Assembly: GCA_043764015.1 (NCBI GenBank)
Contig: JAYUKY010000032.1
Location: 1 to 62,956, forward strand
DNA: 62,956 nucleotides
Direction: 5' to 3'
From: JANYGM01 sp043764015
Lineage (GTDB): Bacteria > Bacteroidota > Bacteroidia > Cytophagales > Thermonemataceae
A program made the position numbers and the translations under genes. A model generated the notes under the pieces. That model saw only the letters and a program-made list of their open reading frames with translations. It did no database searches and was not told the DNA's origin. Shown one piece after another: positions 32,725-41,675 of this stretch (the first letter of the stretch is position 1; each line of letters opens with the position of its first letter).

Positions 32725-34876
32725 TCTTTTGCTCCTTTTCAATGTACGCCACGATGCTGGTAGCTGTGGCTGGTCTGAGCCTGACTACGATATGAAAAAG
32801 TTTTTTGCGTCTGAAATGACCAATAAACCTCTTTTTGAGCCTTTTTACTTTAGTTTTAGCCGCCTTTATTCTGATAAATGGTATTCTGACATCAATTTGT
32901 CAAAAGATGACAATTTGAATGATTGGGTGGCATATTGCAACAATAAAGTGGCTAAAAAAGATATTGATGACTTGCTTTATATGTCTGATGCACTGGACAA
33001 TACCAAAGACTTGGCAACAACAAAATATGCAAATAATGCAATGTTTGTTTATCTTTCTCAAAATAAAGATAAAAGTGCGCTTGACTATCTTTATTTTATG
33101 AAAAAATGTGCTGCTGTTGCTGGTAATGTGAATGAATGGGACGAAAAACCATCAGATGAACAATTAAAAATCAATGCAACACGTGTAACGCTTCTTGCGG
33201 AAGGTGAAAAATTATACAAATCCGCAAAAAACAACGCTATGAAATTGCGTTTTGGTTATCAATTAGTGCGTTTGGCGCATTATAACAAAGAATATCAGCA
33301 AACAATTAAATTGTATGATAAGTACGTAGAGCCTGTTTTTGCTGAAAATCAAGTGGCTTATTGGGCTATGGGACACAAAGCAGGCGCAATTTATTCTTTG
33401 GGACAAGATAGAGGAATGGCAGGCTATCTTTTTTCTAAAATGTTTGAAAAAAGCCCTGCAAAGCGTGTAAATGCCTACTATAGTTTCAAAATCTATGATG
33501 ATAGAGATTGGACAAGAGCTATGGAACTTTGCAAAAACAACAAAGAAAAAGCAAATTTGCACTTTTTGCGCTCTATCAATCCGCACAGCGTCAATTTGGA
33601 AGAGTTAAAAAGTATCTATTCACTTGATAATCAGTCTGATTATTTAGATGTGCTAGTTGTGAGAGAACTAAATAAACTAGAACAAGCTAATTCTTATCAT
33701 CCTAATGAAGATAAAACGCTAGGAAAGGAGGCAACAACAAAAAATATTGCTAATTTGAAAGCGTTTTTGGAGAAAATTATACCAGAAAACAAACTTAAAA
33801 ATCCTGCTTTATTCACGCTTGGACTAGGTTATTGTGATTATATGTTGGGAAATAATGCTGGCGCAAGAAAATCTTTTGCGAATATTGCAACTAGCGTAAA
33901 AACAAACGAAGTAAAAGCACAAATGACCATTTTTGAGCTAATGTTGCAACTTTCAGAATTGCAAAAAGTTGGTGAAACAGAAGAAAACAAATTACTTTCT
34001 GATGTAAATAGCACAAAATCAATGGCTTTGAAAGAAATGCTTAGAGAAACTTTTGCAAAAATCTACAAAAAACAAGGCAACAAAGCACAAGAATATCTTT
34101 CAAATAATGATACTTATGATTTGCAGAGAGCTTTACCAACGCTTGTGCTTACAGAAGATTTGATTAGTTTTTCTAAAAAATCAAATCATACAACTTATGA
34201 AAAAGAACTTTTAGCAAAAATCAAAGGAATTGACTTACAAGAAGTTAAAGGAATGAATTTGGTTAAATTAGAAAGATTAGAAGAAGCCATTGCAGCGTTT
34301 AAATTATCAAATTCAACAGAAAAAGTATTAAGAAACCCTTTAAAAGGACGTATTACTCATATTTTTGGTGATGAAATCAAAGGTAATTACACACGTTTGG
34401 CACTTGCGGAAAAAATGTTGGAACTAAAAAAACTCGCTGACAAAGGCGGTAAAGCTAATATTTCTGCTATGTTGGAGCTTGGAAATGCGTTTTATAACAG
34501 TAGCGTTTATGGCTACTCGTGGAATGCAGTTGCCTACACTAGAAGTAATATGTCTTATAATGCTGGAAGTGATTTTTTATCAATGAAACCCGCTAAAAAA
34601 TACTACGAAAAAGCGTTAAAAGAAGCTAATTTAGCCAAAAACAAAGAATTATCTGCACAAGCTTGCTTTATGCTCGCCAAATGTGAGCAAAATGAATATT
34701 ATTTTAATTATGGTGAAGCACAAAAAAGTGATAAAAATGCTTCTCAGAATTACTATATGTACATTCAGCCAAATTGGGGCAAACAAATGTATTTAGAAAA
34801 ATTGAAAAAAGAATACGAAAATACAGAATTTTATCATCAAACTATCAAAGAGTGCTTTTATTTGAAAGAAATGTAA
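32687..34876 (+). CDS. large secreted TPR-like protein partnered with the lipoprotein
   Basis: A 729-residue exported protein with a signal (residues 1-25) and a mature start CGWSEPDYD, followed by helix pairs of TPR/SEL1-like spacing through most of the length (for example LKNPALFTLGLGYCDYMLGNN, KACFMLAK-type segments and NYYMYIQPNWGKQ near the end). No enzymatic motif is visible. It starts inside the preceding lipoprotein gene (38-bp overlap), so the pair probably forms one functional unit at the cell surface or periplasm. I recognise no named family. Confidence 0.8.
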   Translation: MKQSKTLLKAFISLLLLFNVRHDAGSCGWSEPDYDMKKFFASEMTNKPLFEPFYFSFSRLYSDKWYSDINLSKDDNLNDWVAYCNNKVAKKDIDDLLYMSDALDNTKDLATTKYANNAMFVYLSQNKDKSALDYLYFMKKCAAVAGNVNEWDEKPSDEQLKINATRVTLLAEGEKLYKSAKNNAMKLRFGYQLVRLAHYNKEYQQTIKLYDKYVEPVFAENQVAYWAMGHKAGAIYSLGQDRGMAGYLFSKMFEKSPAKRVNAYYSFKIYDDRDWTRAMELCKNNKEKANLHFLRSINPHSVNLEELKSIYSLDNQSDYLDVLVVRELNKLEQANSYHPNEDKTLGKEATTKNIANLKAFLEKIIPENKLKNPALFTLGLGYCDYMLGNNAGARKSFANIATSVKTNEVKAQMTIFELMLQLSELQKVGETEENKLLSDVNSTKSMALKEMLRETFAKIYKKQGNKAQEYLSNNDTYDLQRALPTLVLTEDLISFSKKSNHTTYEKELLAKIKGIDLQEVKGMNLVKLERLEEAIAAFKLSNSTEKVLRNPLKGRITHIFGDEIKGNYTRLALAEKMLELKKLADKGGKANISAMLELGNAFYNSSVYGYSWNAVAYTRSNMSYNAGSDFLSMKPAKKYYEKALKEANLAKNKELSAQACFMLAKCEQNEYYFNYGEAQKSDKNASQNYYMYIQPNWGKQMYLEKLKKEYENTEFYHQTIKECFYLKEM

Positions 34877-34916
34877 TAAAAAATTGATTAAAATTTGTTG
34901 GAATACAGCAAAAATA

Positions 34917-34962
34917 ACTTTTGTGAAGTTAGGAAATTGCTCCTAACTTCACAAAAAGTTAT
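34917..34962 (+). terminator. Rho-independent terminator
   Basis: AACTTTTGTGAAGTTAGGA pairs with TCCTAACTTCACAAAAAGTT across a 5-bp loop. It ends the lipoprotein/TPR pair. Confidence 0.85.
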
Positions 34963-34994
34963 ATTAAAAATAATTCAAAACTAAATATATAATT

Positions 34995-35255
34995 ATGGGA
35001 AAAGTAAAAATTCAAGAAAGCACTATTCAATTGGAAAGTGGCGGTAAAGGGAAAATAGCTGTGTTTCTTTATTCAGGCGAAGGAGACCCTGTAATAGCAC
35101 TAGATGAAGCCGTAAAAAAATACGTTGGACACGAGCCAGCTAGTCAGTTTATTGATATTAATAGTGATAATCCTTGGGTAACTTTGGTTATTTCAGAAAT
35201 AAACGAAATGGTACAAGTGGACTTTGACCCCTTAAAACACCATTTAGCTATATGA
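34995..35255 (+). CDS. small hypothetical protein, partner of a PD-(D/E)XK-like gene
   Basis: An 86-residue soluble protein starting MGKVKIQESTIQLESGG. It contains KIAVFLYSGEGDPVIALDEAVKKYVG and an acidic tail. No family recognised. Its stop overlaps the next start by 4 bp (ATGA), so it is translationally coupled to the nuclease-like gene. The start ATG is at the end of an AATTATG word, as at prfA. Confidence 0.7.
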   Translation: MGKVKIQESTIQLESGGKGKIAVFLYSGEGDPVIALDEAVKKYVGHEPASQFIDINSDNPWVTLVISEINEMVQVDFDPLKHHLAI

Positions 35256-35896
35256 AAATATCAAATATAGGCGGTGCTATTGAGCATTGGTTAGGATTTC
35301 AAGACAAAATAGGACGTTCTTTTATGATGAATGAAGATGCGTTGAAATATCCTTTGGCTGATTATTTGGTTAATGCAGGTAATATTAATGTTGAAAATAT
35401 TAGGCTTGAATATATACACCCAAATTTTTCTGGTAGGCACGTTGATTTAGCAATAATTGATAATATAACTGCACAAATAAATAATATTTTTGAACTTAAA
35501 CTTGCTAAACCTGCTACAAAAACTCAACTAGAAAAGCAAAGAATATTTAATGATTTAATGCGTTTGTATTTAGCGAATATTACAAGTACAGGTAAATGTT
35601 ATTTTATTATTACAGGGAAAACAAGGGATTTTCAACGTTATTTTTATAAGTTTGAACGCAATGGTAGTGCTTTTTATAAAAAATGGTTTGCTTTTGGAAT
35701 AGGAAAAGAAGGAAGTATTACTTTTGATGTTGCAACAGAAACTGACGAAGATTACCAAACCATTTATCAAGAATTTGTACGAGAATACGCCTATCAAGAA
35801 ACATTACCTGCTCAAATCACAACTAAATGTGAATTTATTACCGCCTATGACGAAAGACTCATACCCTATATGGCAGGCATTTGGTCAATTTCATAA
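35252..35896 (+). CDS. putative PD-(D/E)XK-type nuclease
   Basis: A 214-residue soluble protein. The segment GRHVDLAIID (61-70) followed ten residues later by NIFELKLAK (78-86) gives Asp65 and Glu81-Leu-Lys83, the classical D...ExK active-site pattern. The rest is mixed helix and strand; the C-terminus is YDERLIPYMAGIWSIS. The metal-dependent nuclease fold is inferred from this motif; substrate and role are unknown. It is coupled to an 86-residue gene, and its 3' end is followed within 30 bp by a duplicated fragment of the FtsX-type permease gene. Confidence 0.65.
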   Translation: MKISNIGGAIEHWLGFQDKIGRSFMMNEDALKYPLADYLVNAGNINVENIRLEYIHPNFSGRHVDLAIIDNITAQINNIFELKLAKPATKTQLEKQRIFNDLMRLYLANITSTGKCYFIITGKTRDFQRYFYKFERNGSAFYKKWFAFGIGKEGSITFDVATETDEDYQTIYQEFVREYAYQETLPAQITTKCEFITAYDERLIPYMAGIWSIS

Positions 35897-35906
35897 TCTC
35901 ATAAAA

Positions 35907-36017
35907 AATAATTCCCTTTCATTTTGAATATCTACCGTTTTATTGCCCTGCGCATCAGCAAACATACTTCTGCACAAGAAAATGCTTCTTTTTCTGCGAC
36001 CATTAGCAAGTTGGCAG
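35907..36017. repeat. left copy of the permease 5'-end duplication
   Basis: Aligns with 36693-36802: about 110 bp including the upstream leader, the TTG start and 31 codons. The two copies differ at about ten coding positions, eight of them silent, plus a small leader indel. Confidence 0.85.
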
Positions 36018-36028
36018 GTTTTAATTGA
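35924..36028 (+). pseudogene. truncated 5' fragment of FtsX-type permease gene
   Basis: TTG at 35924 opens a frame of 34 residues, MNIYRFIALRISKHTSAQEN followed by ASFSATISKLAGFN, that matches the first 31 residues of the intact permease at 36709 except for two changes, then stops. It is the cut-off end of an older or foreign copy of the gene. It cannot encode a functional permease. Confidence 0.85.
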
Positions 36029-36048
36029 CAAATTAAAACCTTTTTAAT
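36016..36048. terminator. bidirectional hairpin terminator
   Basis: AGGTTTTAATT pairs with AATTAAAACCT and is followed by T run/A run. It lies between the permease fragment and the convergent toxin gene. Confidence 0.75.
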
Positions 36049-36376
36049 CTTCTCCTAAAAGCTCAATAAGTTCTGTTAATCTTTTGTTAGAGATGGTACT
36101 TTGTTCTGCCTTATCATAAATGTCTATCAAAAAGACAATTTCGTTAACAACACGTACAAAAGTAATAAGCCTTGCGCCACCGCTTTTACCTTTCCCTTTA
36201 CTTTCAATCCGTAATCTTACTTTATAACATTCTTTGCCAAGAGAATCACCAAGTGTTGGGTTTTCTGATAACTCCAATACTAAGTTTGTAAGGTCATTTT
36301 TAAGAGATTTATGTTTTTTAGCAAGCCTTTTGAGCTTACGCTCAAAAGTATCTGTAGGAATAATCTCAAAGCTCAT
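36044..36376 (-). CDS. RelE/ParE family toxin
   Basis: A 110-residue basic protein with the RelE/ParE layout: SFEIIPTDTFERKLKRLAKKHKSLKNDL (helix pair), GDSLGKECYKVRLRIESKG, GGARLITFVRVVNEIVFLIDIYDK and a C-terminal helix. Such toxins cleave mRNA on the ribosome or inhibit gyrase; which applies here is not resolved. The antitoxin gene overlaps its start by 11 bp and lies upstream on the same strand. The pair sits inside the insertion bounded by the duplicated permease 5' ends. Confidence 0.85.
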   Translation of the reverse strand: MSFEIIPTDTFERKLKRLAKKHKSLKNDLTNLVLELSENPTLGDSLGKECYKVRLRIESKGKGKSGGARLITFVRVVNEIVFLIDIYDKAEQSTISNKRLTELIELLGED

Positions 36377-36581
36377 CTAATAATTGTTTTATTGATTTAA
36401 GTTTTTTCTCTCCTTTCTCAAAAAGCCTAATATCATTGAATGATGCTGCTAAATCAGTTATAAACTGACTTTCTTCTTTTTCTTTTATCTCTTTAACAAC
36501 ACTAATATAGTCAAGACTTTTTACAAGTTCCATAAAAAAAGGTACACGACTACTTTCTTTTATATCTAGAATTACTTTCAT
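36366..36581 (-). CDS. antitoxin of the RelE/ParE pair
   Basis: A 71-residue protein from the ATG at 36581: MKVILDIKESSRVPFFMELV, then a Glu/Lys-rich helical segment and a C-terminal IKQLLDEL helix. The size, position and 11-bp overlap with the toxin fit a type II antitoxin. The frame extends to 36623, but the methionine at 36581 leaves a usual spacing and avoids a poor N-terminus. It is probably an autoregulator of the pair (known for such modules; the operator was not resolved). Confidence 0.8.
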   Translation of the reverse strand: MKVILDIKESSRVPFFMELVKSLDYISVVKEIKEKEESQFITDLAASFNDIRLFEKGEKKLKSIKQLLDEL

Positions 36582-36692
36582 TGTTGTAGAGTTTTTTTGG
36601 TAAATATTCCTACAAATATACAAAAAAATATTTTATTAGTAACCATTTTGATTATATTTTCTTTAATTTTGTGTTTGAAAGTTATTTACCTA

Positions 36693-36802
36693 AATAATCC
36701 CTCGCATTTTGAATATTTACCGTTTTATTGCCCTGCGCATCAGTAAGCATACTTCCGCACAAGAGAATACTTCTTTTTCAGCAACCATTAGCAAAGTGGC
36801 AG
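36693..36802. repeat. right copy of the permease 5'-end duplication
   Basis: The intact gene's leader and first 31 codons, matching 35907-36017. Together they bracket the toxin-antitoxin module. Confidence 0.85.
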
Positions 36803-37938
36803 TAGCGAGTATTGCCTTTAGTTTAGCGGTTTTGTTGGTAGCTTTTGCGGTTTTGCACGGCTTCAGCGACACTATTAAGACTCGTGTATTTAGTTTTAGC
36901 GGACATTTGCGTGTGGTAATGAATAGTGCCAACCAATCAGTAGAAGAAACGCCTATTGCAACTACTCGCAATATCTATAAAATTGCTAAAACCCTTGACT
37001 ACGTGTCCCACGTGCAGTATTATGTGCAGAAAGCAGGCGTTATCAAAGCGGATAAAGAGGTTTTGGGCGTTGTGGTGAAGGGTTTGGGAGCTGATTATAG
37101 GTTTTCTGATTTTAAAGAAAACATAAAACAAGGGCGTTTTATGCGTACAAATGGCGAGGGTTTCTCGTCTGAAGTGGTGATTAGCCGCATTATTGCGGAC
37201 AAATTGCGCCTTTCTGTGGGAGATTCTATTCGTATGTTTTTTGTGCAAAATCCGCCTAAATTTCGCAAATTAGCCATTGTAGGCATCTACGAAAGTAATA
37301 TGGAAACTTTTGATGATAAGTTTATCTTAGCTGATATGCGTATGCTACAGAAAGTAAATGACTGGAAAGACACGCTTGTAAGTGGCTACGAGGTATTTTT
37401 TAAAGATTTTGACAAGTTTAATGAAAACTTACCAAAACTTAATAGTCTGTTAGAATACGACACGCTTATTGTGCCTATTGCGCAAAAGCACTTGGATATT
37501 TTTGATTGGCTGATGATGCTAGACCAAAATGTACTTATTTTGTTGATTATTATTTTGGTTGTGGCAAGTCTTAATATTTTTTCTATTTTGATTATTTTGA
37601 TGACTGAGCGCATAAAAATGATTGGAATGCTCAAAGCAATGGGAACGACAACCGCACAAGTAATAAGGATTTTCTTTTATCAAGGGCTTCAAATTACGCT
37701 TAAAGGCATTTTTTGGGGAAATCTGATTGGTTTGGGATTTTGTGGAATACAATATTTTACTAAACTAATTGCCCTAGATGCCAAAAATTATTATATGAAT
37801 AGTGTGCCTATTTCGTGGTGGTGGCAAGATATTTTGGGCGTAAACTTAGGAATTTTGCTTATCATAAGCCTTGCAATGCTTTTGCCTATTGCGCTGGTAT
37901 CACGCATACGACCAATTAGAGCTATAAAATTTGATTAA
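36709..37938 (+). CDS. FtsX/LolE-type ABC transporter permease
   Basis: A 409-residue membrane protein with four helices: one near 28-50, then a large extracytoplasmic MacB-core domain (about 55-265), and three helices near 272-300, 320-345 and 372-400. The C-terminal tail RIRPIRAIKFD is typical of LolC/LolE/MacB permeases that extract or export lipoproteins or cell-division signals. No ATPase gene is adjacent. The start is TTG at 36709: there is no ATG before residue 71, and both copies of the duplicated 5' end share this TTG context. The gene's leader was involved in an insertion event. Confidence 0.9.
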   Translation: MNIYRFIALRISKHTSAQENTSFSATISKVAVASIAFSLAVLLVAFAVLHGFSDTIKTRVFSFSGHLRVVMNSANQSVEETPIATTRNIYKIAKTLDYVSHVQYYVQKAGVIKADKEVLGVVVKGLGADYRFSDFKENIKQGRFMRTNGEGFSSEVVISRIIADKLRLSVGDSIRMFFVQNPPKFRKLAIVGIYESNMETFDDKFILADMRMLQKVNDWKDTLVSGYEVFFKDFDKFNENLPKLNSLLEYDTLIVPIAQKHLDIFDWLMMLDQNVLILLIIILVVASLNIFSILIILMTERIKMIGMLKAMGTTTAQVIRIFFYQGLQITLKGIFWGNLIGLGFCGIQYFTKLIALDAKNYYMNSVPISWWWQDILGVNLGILLIISLAMLLPIALVSRIRPIRAIKFD

Positions 37939-38041
37939 CAAAAGGTAACTATTCCATTTAGGTACATAAGCAAAATGCTACAACCGCATATCTAACAATC
38001 TAAACAGTTACCTAATATTAAACAATATTTTCAATTATTTT

Positions 38042-39478
38042 CTAAACCTTTATTTCTGCATCTTGTTCAACTTCTTTCCTTAGAAGTTTTACCACACTTT
38101 CCACGTGATAAGTATGTGGAAACATATCTACGGCTTGTACTGCCACAACTTCATAATTATCACTTAACAATGCCACATCTCTCGCTTGCGTAGCGGGGTT
38201 GCAACTCACATAAATAATACTTTTTGGATTTGCTTGCAAAATAACTTTTATCACGTCTTCGTGCATACCAGCACGTGGCGGGTCTGTGATTATCACGTCT
38301 GGCGTGCCTTCTCGCAGGATAAGTTCAGCGTTAAGCAAATCTTTCATATCTCCTGCATAAAAAACCGTATTGGTTATTTTATTGATTTGAGAATTGATTT
38401 TTGCATCTTCAATGGCATCAGCTACATATTCCAAACCAATGACTTTTTTAGCTTTTTTAGCCACGAAATTAGCAATAGTTCCTGTGCCTGTATATAAGTC
38501 ATAAACTATTTCATCTCCTTGTAAATCAGCCATTTCACGGGCAATTTTGTAGAGTTCGTAGGCTTGTATGGGATTTGTTTGATAAAATGATTTTGCGCCC
38601 ACACGGAAAAATAAACCCTCCATTTGCTCCGTAATATAAGGTTTTCCTGCAAAAAGTTGTATTTCCAAATCTCCTATTGTATCATTTTGCTTTGTATTGA
38701 CTACATATTGTAAAGAAGTGATTTCTGGGAATTTGTCTTTTAAAAAATTCATAAGTCCTAAAATATTTTCTTTGTCATCATAATAAAAACACATCACCAC
38801 CATCACATCACCTGTGCTGGCGGTGCGTATAATAAGATTTCTTAAGAAATTTTCTTGTTTTCTCAAATCAAAAAAAGTAAGTTGATGCTCCAACGCATAA
38901 CTTTTGACTGCCAAACGTATGGCGTTAGAAGGCTCTGGTTGAAGATAACAATGTTCTATGTCAATAATCTTATCAAAACGCTTAGGTACGTGAAAACCCA
39001 ATACTTTTGCCTCAAATTTATCTTTTGTGGCAATTTCTTCTGCCGTAAGCCAGCGACTATTAGAAAACGTAAACTCCAATTTGTTACGGTAATACTGTGT
39101 TTTTGCAGACGCAAGAATAGGCTTAATGCTAGGTAAAGCCACTTTTCCTATACGTGTGAGCGCATCTGTGGTTTCTTGTTGTTTGTACTCCAGTTGTTGT
39201 GCGTAGGGCAAATGTTGCCATTTGCAGCCACCACAAATACCAAAATGCGCACAAAAAGGCTTTTCACGTAGTTTTGAGTACGAATGAAAACGGACAACTT
39301 GCCCTATCCAATACGTTTTTTTCTTTTTGATGATTTGCAAATCTACAATATCATCAGGCACAACGCCCTCTTCTACAAAAATAACAGTATCATTGTAGCG
39401 TAACAGGCATTTGCCACCAGAAACCGCTTTTTCTATGCGGACTTCTGTAATTAGCGGAAGTTTCTTTTTATTTCTCAT
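38042..39478 (-). CDS. rlmD: 23S rRNA (uracil-5-)-methyltransferase RlmD-type (RumA-like)
   Basis: A 478-residue TrmA/RumA-family protein. An N-terminal TRAM domain (about 10-70) is followed by the Fe-S cysteine cluster CAHFGICGGCKWQH, the SAM-binding domain with DLYTGTGTIANF, and the catalytic block IIYVSCNPATQARD, whose Cys is the nucleophile. This enzyme class makes 5-methyluridine in 23S rRNA (U1939 in E. coli, or U747 for RlmC). RlmD is favoured by the TRAM domain and length, but RlmC/RlmCD cannot be ruled out. Confidence 0.9.
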   Translation of the reverse strand: MRNKKKLPLITEVRIEKAVSGGKCLLRYNDTVIFVEEGVVPDDIVDLQIIKKKKTYWIGQVVRFHSYSKLREKPFCAHFGICGGCKWQHLPYAQQLEYKQQETTDALTRIGKVALPSIKPILASAKTQYYRNKLEFTFSNSRWLTAEEIATKDKFEAKVLGFHVPKRFDKIIDIEHCYLQPEPSNAIRLAVKSYALEHQLTFFDLRKQENFLRNLIIRTASTGDVMVVMCFYYDDKENILGLMNFLKDKFPEITSLQYVVNTKQNDTIGDLEIQLFAGKPYITEQMEGLFFRVGAKSFYQTNPIQAYELYKIAREMADLQGDEIVYDLYTGTGTIANFVAKKAKKVIGLEYVADAIEDAKINSQINKITNTVFYAGDMKDLLNAELILREGTPDVIITDPPRAGMHEDVIKVILQANPKSIIYVSCNPATQARDVALLSDNYEVVAVQAVDMFPHTYHVESVVKLLRKEVEQDAEIKV

Positions 39479-39519
39479 ATTTTTCTCAAAAATAATTTTT
39501 TTTTTCGTAACATTCTCTT

Positions 39520-39527
39520 TATATTTG
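39520..39527 (+). promoter_or_regulatory. candidate -7 box for the T9SS cargo gene
   Basis: TATATTTG, an exact TAnnTTTG match, about 75 bp upstream of the start codon at 39603. Confidence 0.5.
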
Positions 39528-39602
39528 GAAAAAATTATTTAAAACCAAATAATATATCTTACTAAAAGATAAATCAACTCAAATCTTTAATTACTAAATT
39601 CT

Positions 39603-41615
39603 ATGAAAAAAATATATCTTCTCTTGTTGCTACTCTTTGCAAGCGTAACAGGATATGCTTCCCATCTAGTAGGAGGTGATTTGCGGGTGGTTTTCAGAAG
39701 TCAGTCTGCTGCTGGTCCTGTTTACCGCATTGTTTTTAATCTCTATTATGATGATATTAATGGTGGGGTATCCTTGCCACAGCTAGCTGATGTTCCTATT
39801 AGAAGCATACGAACAGGACTTAATGTTGGATCACTTATACGTCTAGAAAGACGTAGTCGTATAAGTGCAATTTACCCAAATACTTCACTAGGTTGCCGCA
39901 CTACAACTACAGTAAATACGGGTATTTATTTGTATGATAAAGAAGTTGTATTAGACCCTGCTATTTATAATGACCCAATGGGTTATTATGTTACTTGTAC
40001 TGGAACATTTGACTTTACTACCCCAGATGCACTCTATTTTGCTAGAAATGGTGGTATAGTGAATATAAATACAGGGAATTTTGGGTATTATACTGAGTTC
40101 CCTCGTGTTACAAATAGCGCTGTTGCGCCTTTTAATAATTTTATTAACTCGTCTCCTGATTTTGGCAGTTTACAAGGAGATTATTTATGTATCAATAAAG
40201 AGTTTTCTGCTAATTATAGTGCAACAGATGTAGATGGAGATCAACTAGAATATGACCTTGTAGATCCTCTGGCTACAGCACCTGCGACTGTCTCAGGATT
40301 TATAGCTCCATACTCGCTTGATAATATTTTTGGTACAGCATCTATTGCACGTAGAATGCGTATTGATAGACTTACAGGCATACTCACAGTAAATCCTGAT
40401 GCAGCTGGTTTATTTGCTTTCTCAGTTCGCTGTACTGAAAGACGTAATGGCATAAAAATAGGAGAAATACGTCGTGAGTTTCAATATCTGGTGCGTGCTA
40501 CTTGTGATCCTACATTCATACCTGTACCTAGTGTGCCAAGTCTTAATACAACTTCTACTGGTGCATATATTTTAGATTTGAACAATAGCTCATTATTTAA
40601 ACTAGAAGTAAAAGCAAGTAATAATAAAAGAATACGCCTTGTACAAATTATACCTCAAAGTGCTAATCTTACCCAAGATGACCTTGTAAAAATTAGAGTA
40701 AGAACGGGAGGTATAGATGCTACAACAGGTCTTCCTGCTACTCTTGCATTAGGTGATACGTCATTGAGACTCGTTATAAATCCGCTTGGTATTGCTAATC
40801 TGGTAATTGAATGGAGTGAATGTCTTTACAGCAAAAATGCTACTGATACTTATGATTTTGACTTAGTCATTACAGATAGTAGTTGTCCTAATTCTAACAC
40901 CTCTACTACCAAAATAAAGTTAAAAGTCCTTCAAAGAAATAACCCTGCGCCTAAATGGGAGATTATCAGCACTGAAAATATAGCAGTTATAGACCAATAT
41001 GGTAGCATCAATGCAATAAGTAAGCCTATCTTAGCCAATGGAAAAGAAACTGTAAAATTTACAGTAGTGGGTAGAGATGTTGGAGATATGTTGCGTATTA
41101 GGGCAAGAGCAGCTAGTGACGGAGAGTATTTTACTTTTGAACCTAAAAAAATAAAATATACAACACCAGAATTTGGAACACCAGATGTAGTTTATTCAGA
41201 TTTTGAGTGGACTCCCACTTGTGACTTGGTACGTAAGAATAACCGCAGAGAAGAGTTGGTTATAGATATTTTTATTGATGAGAGGAAGAGTTGCGAGAAA
41301 TTACGCACCACATTGAAAGTAAAACTTATCTTAGAAGATAATGGCGTTACAGATGACTATCAACCAGTTAATGTGATTACTCCAAATGGAGATGGCAAAA
41401 ATGAACTTTACACGCTTCCTGAGCTTAGAAATGCTACTTGCCTTTATAAGTTTGAAAAAATAACTATTTATAATAGATTTGGAAAAGAAGTATATCAATC
41501 TACAAATGAAAAGTTTACTTGGGGAGATCCTGATGAAGTTTCTGCTGGTTTGTATTACTACCGCATAGAGTACGAAAATTACGAGTATAAAGGTAGCTTG
41601 CAAGTGCTTAGATAA
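39603..41615 (+). CDS. secreted protein with type B T9SS sorting domain
   Basis: A 670-residue exported protein: signal peptide to about residue 19 (ASHLVGGDLR follows), several beta-sandwich segments, then a C-terminal gliding-motility-associated sorting domain with VNVITPNGDGKNE (about 587-599), ITIYNRFGKEVYQS and LYYYRIEYENYEYKGSLQVLR at the end. This is the type B signal used by type IX secretion, so the protein is probably surface-exposed or adhesive. The N-terminal SHLVGGDL motif is frequent in such Bacteroidota adhesin-like proteins. No enzyme motif is seen. Confidence 0.9.
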   Translation: MKKIYLLLLLLFASVTGYASHLVGGDLRVVFRSQSAAGPVYRIVFNLYYDDINGGVSLPQLADVPIRSIRTGLNVGSLIRLERRSRISAIYPNTSLGCRTTTTVNTGIYLYDKEVVLDPAIYNDPMGYYVTCTGTFDFTTPDALYFARNGGIVNINTGNFGYYTEFPRVTNSAVAPFNNFINSSPDFGSLQGDYLCINKEFSANYSATDVDGDQLEYDLVDPLATAPATVSGFIAPYSLDNIFGTASIARRMRIDRLTGILTVNPDAAGLFAFSVRCTERRNGIKIGEIRREFQYLVRATCDPTFIPVPSVPSLNTTSTGAYILDLNNSSLFKLEVKASNNKRIRLVQIIPQSANLTQDDLVKIRVRTGGIDATTGLPATLALGDTSLRLVINPLGIANLVIEWSECLYSKNATDTYDFDLVITDSSCPNSNTSTTKIKLKVLQRNNPAPKWEIISTENIAVIDQYGSINAISKPILANGKETVKFTVVGRDVGDMLRIRARAASDGEYFTFEPKKIKYTTPEFGTPDVVYSDFEWTPTCDLVRKNNRREELVIDIFIDERKSCEKLRTTLKVKLILEDNGVTDDYQPVNVITPNGDGKNELYTLPELRNATCLYKFEKITIYNRFGKEVYQSTNEKFTWGDPDEVSAGLYYYRIEYENYEYKGSLQVLR

Positions 41616-41633
41616 AAAAAATATTTTTCTAAT

Positions 41634-41669
41634 AAAAAAGGTTATCAAATTTTTTGATAACCTTTTTTA
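41634..41669. terminator. bidirectional terminator
   Basis: AAAAAAGGTTATCAAA pairs with TTTGATAACCTTTTTT with a 4-bp loop, between the convergent T9SS cargo and acyl-CoA reductase genes. Confidence 0.9.
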
Positions 41670-41675
41670 TTTATT

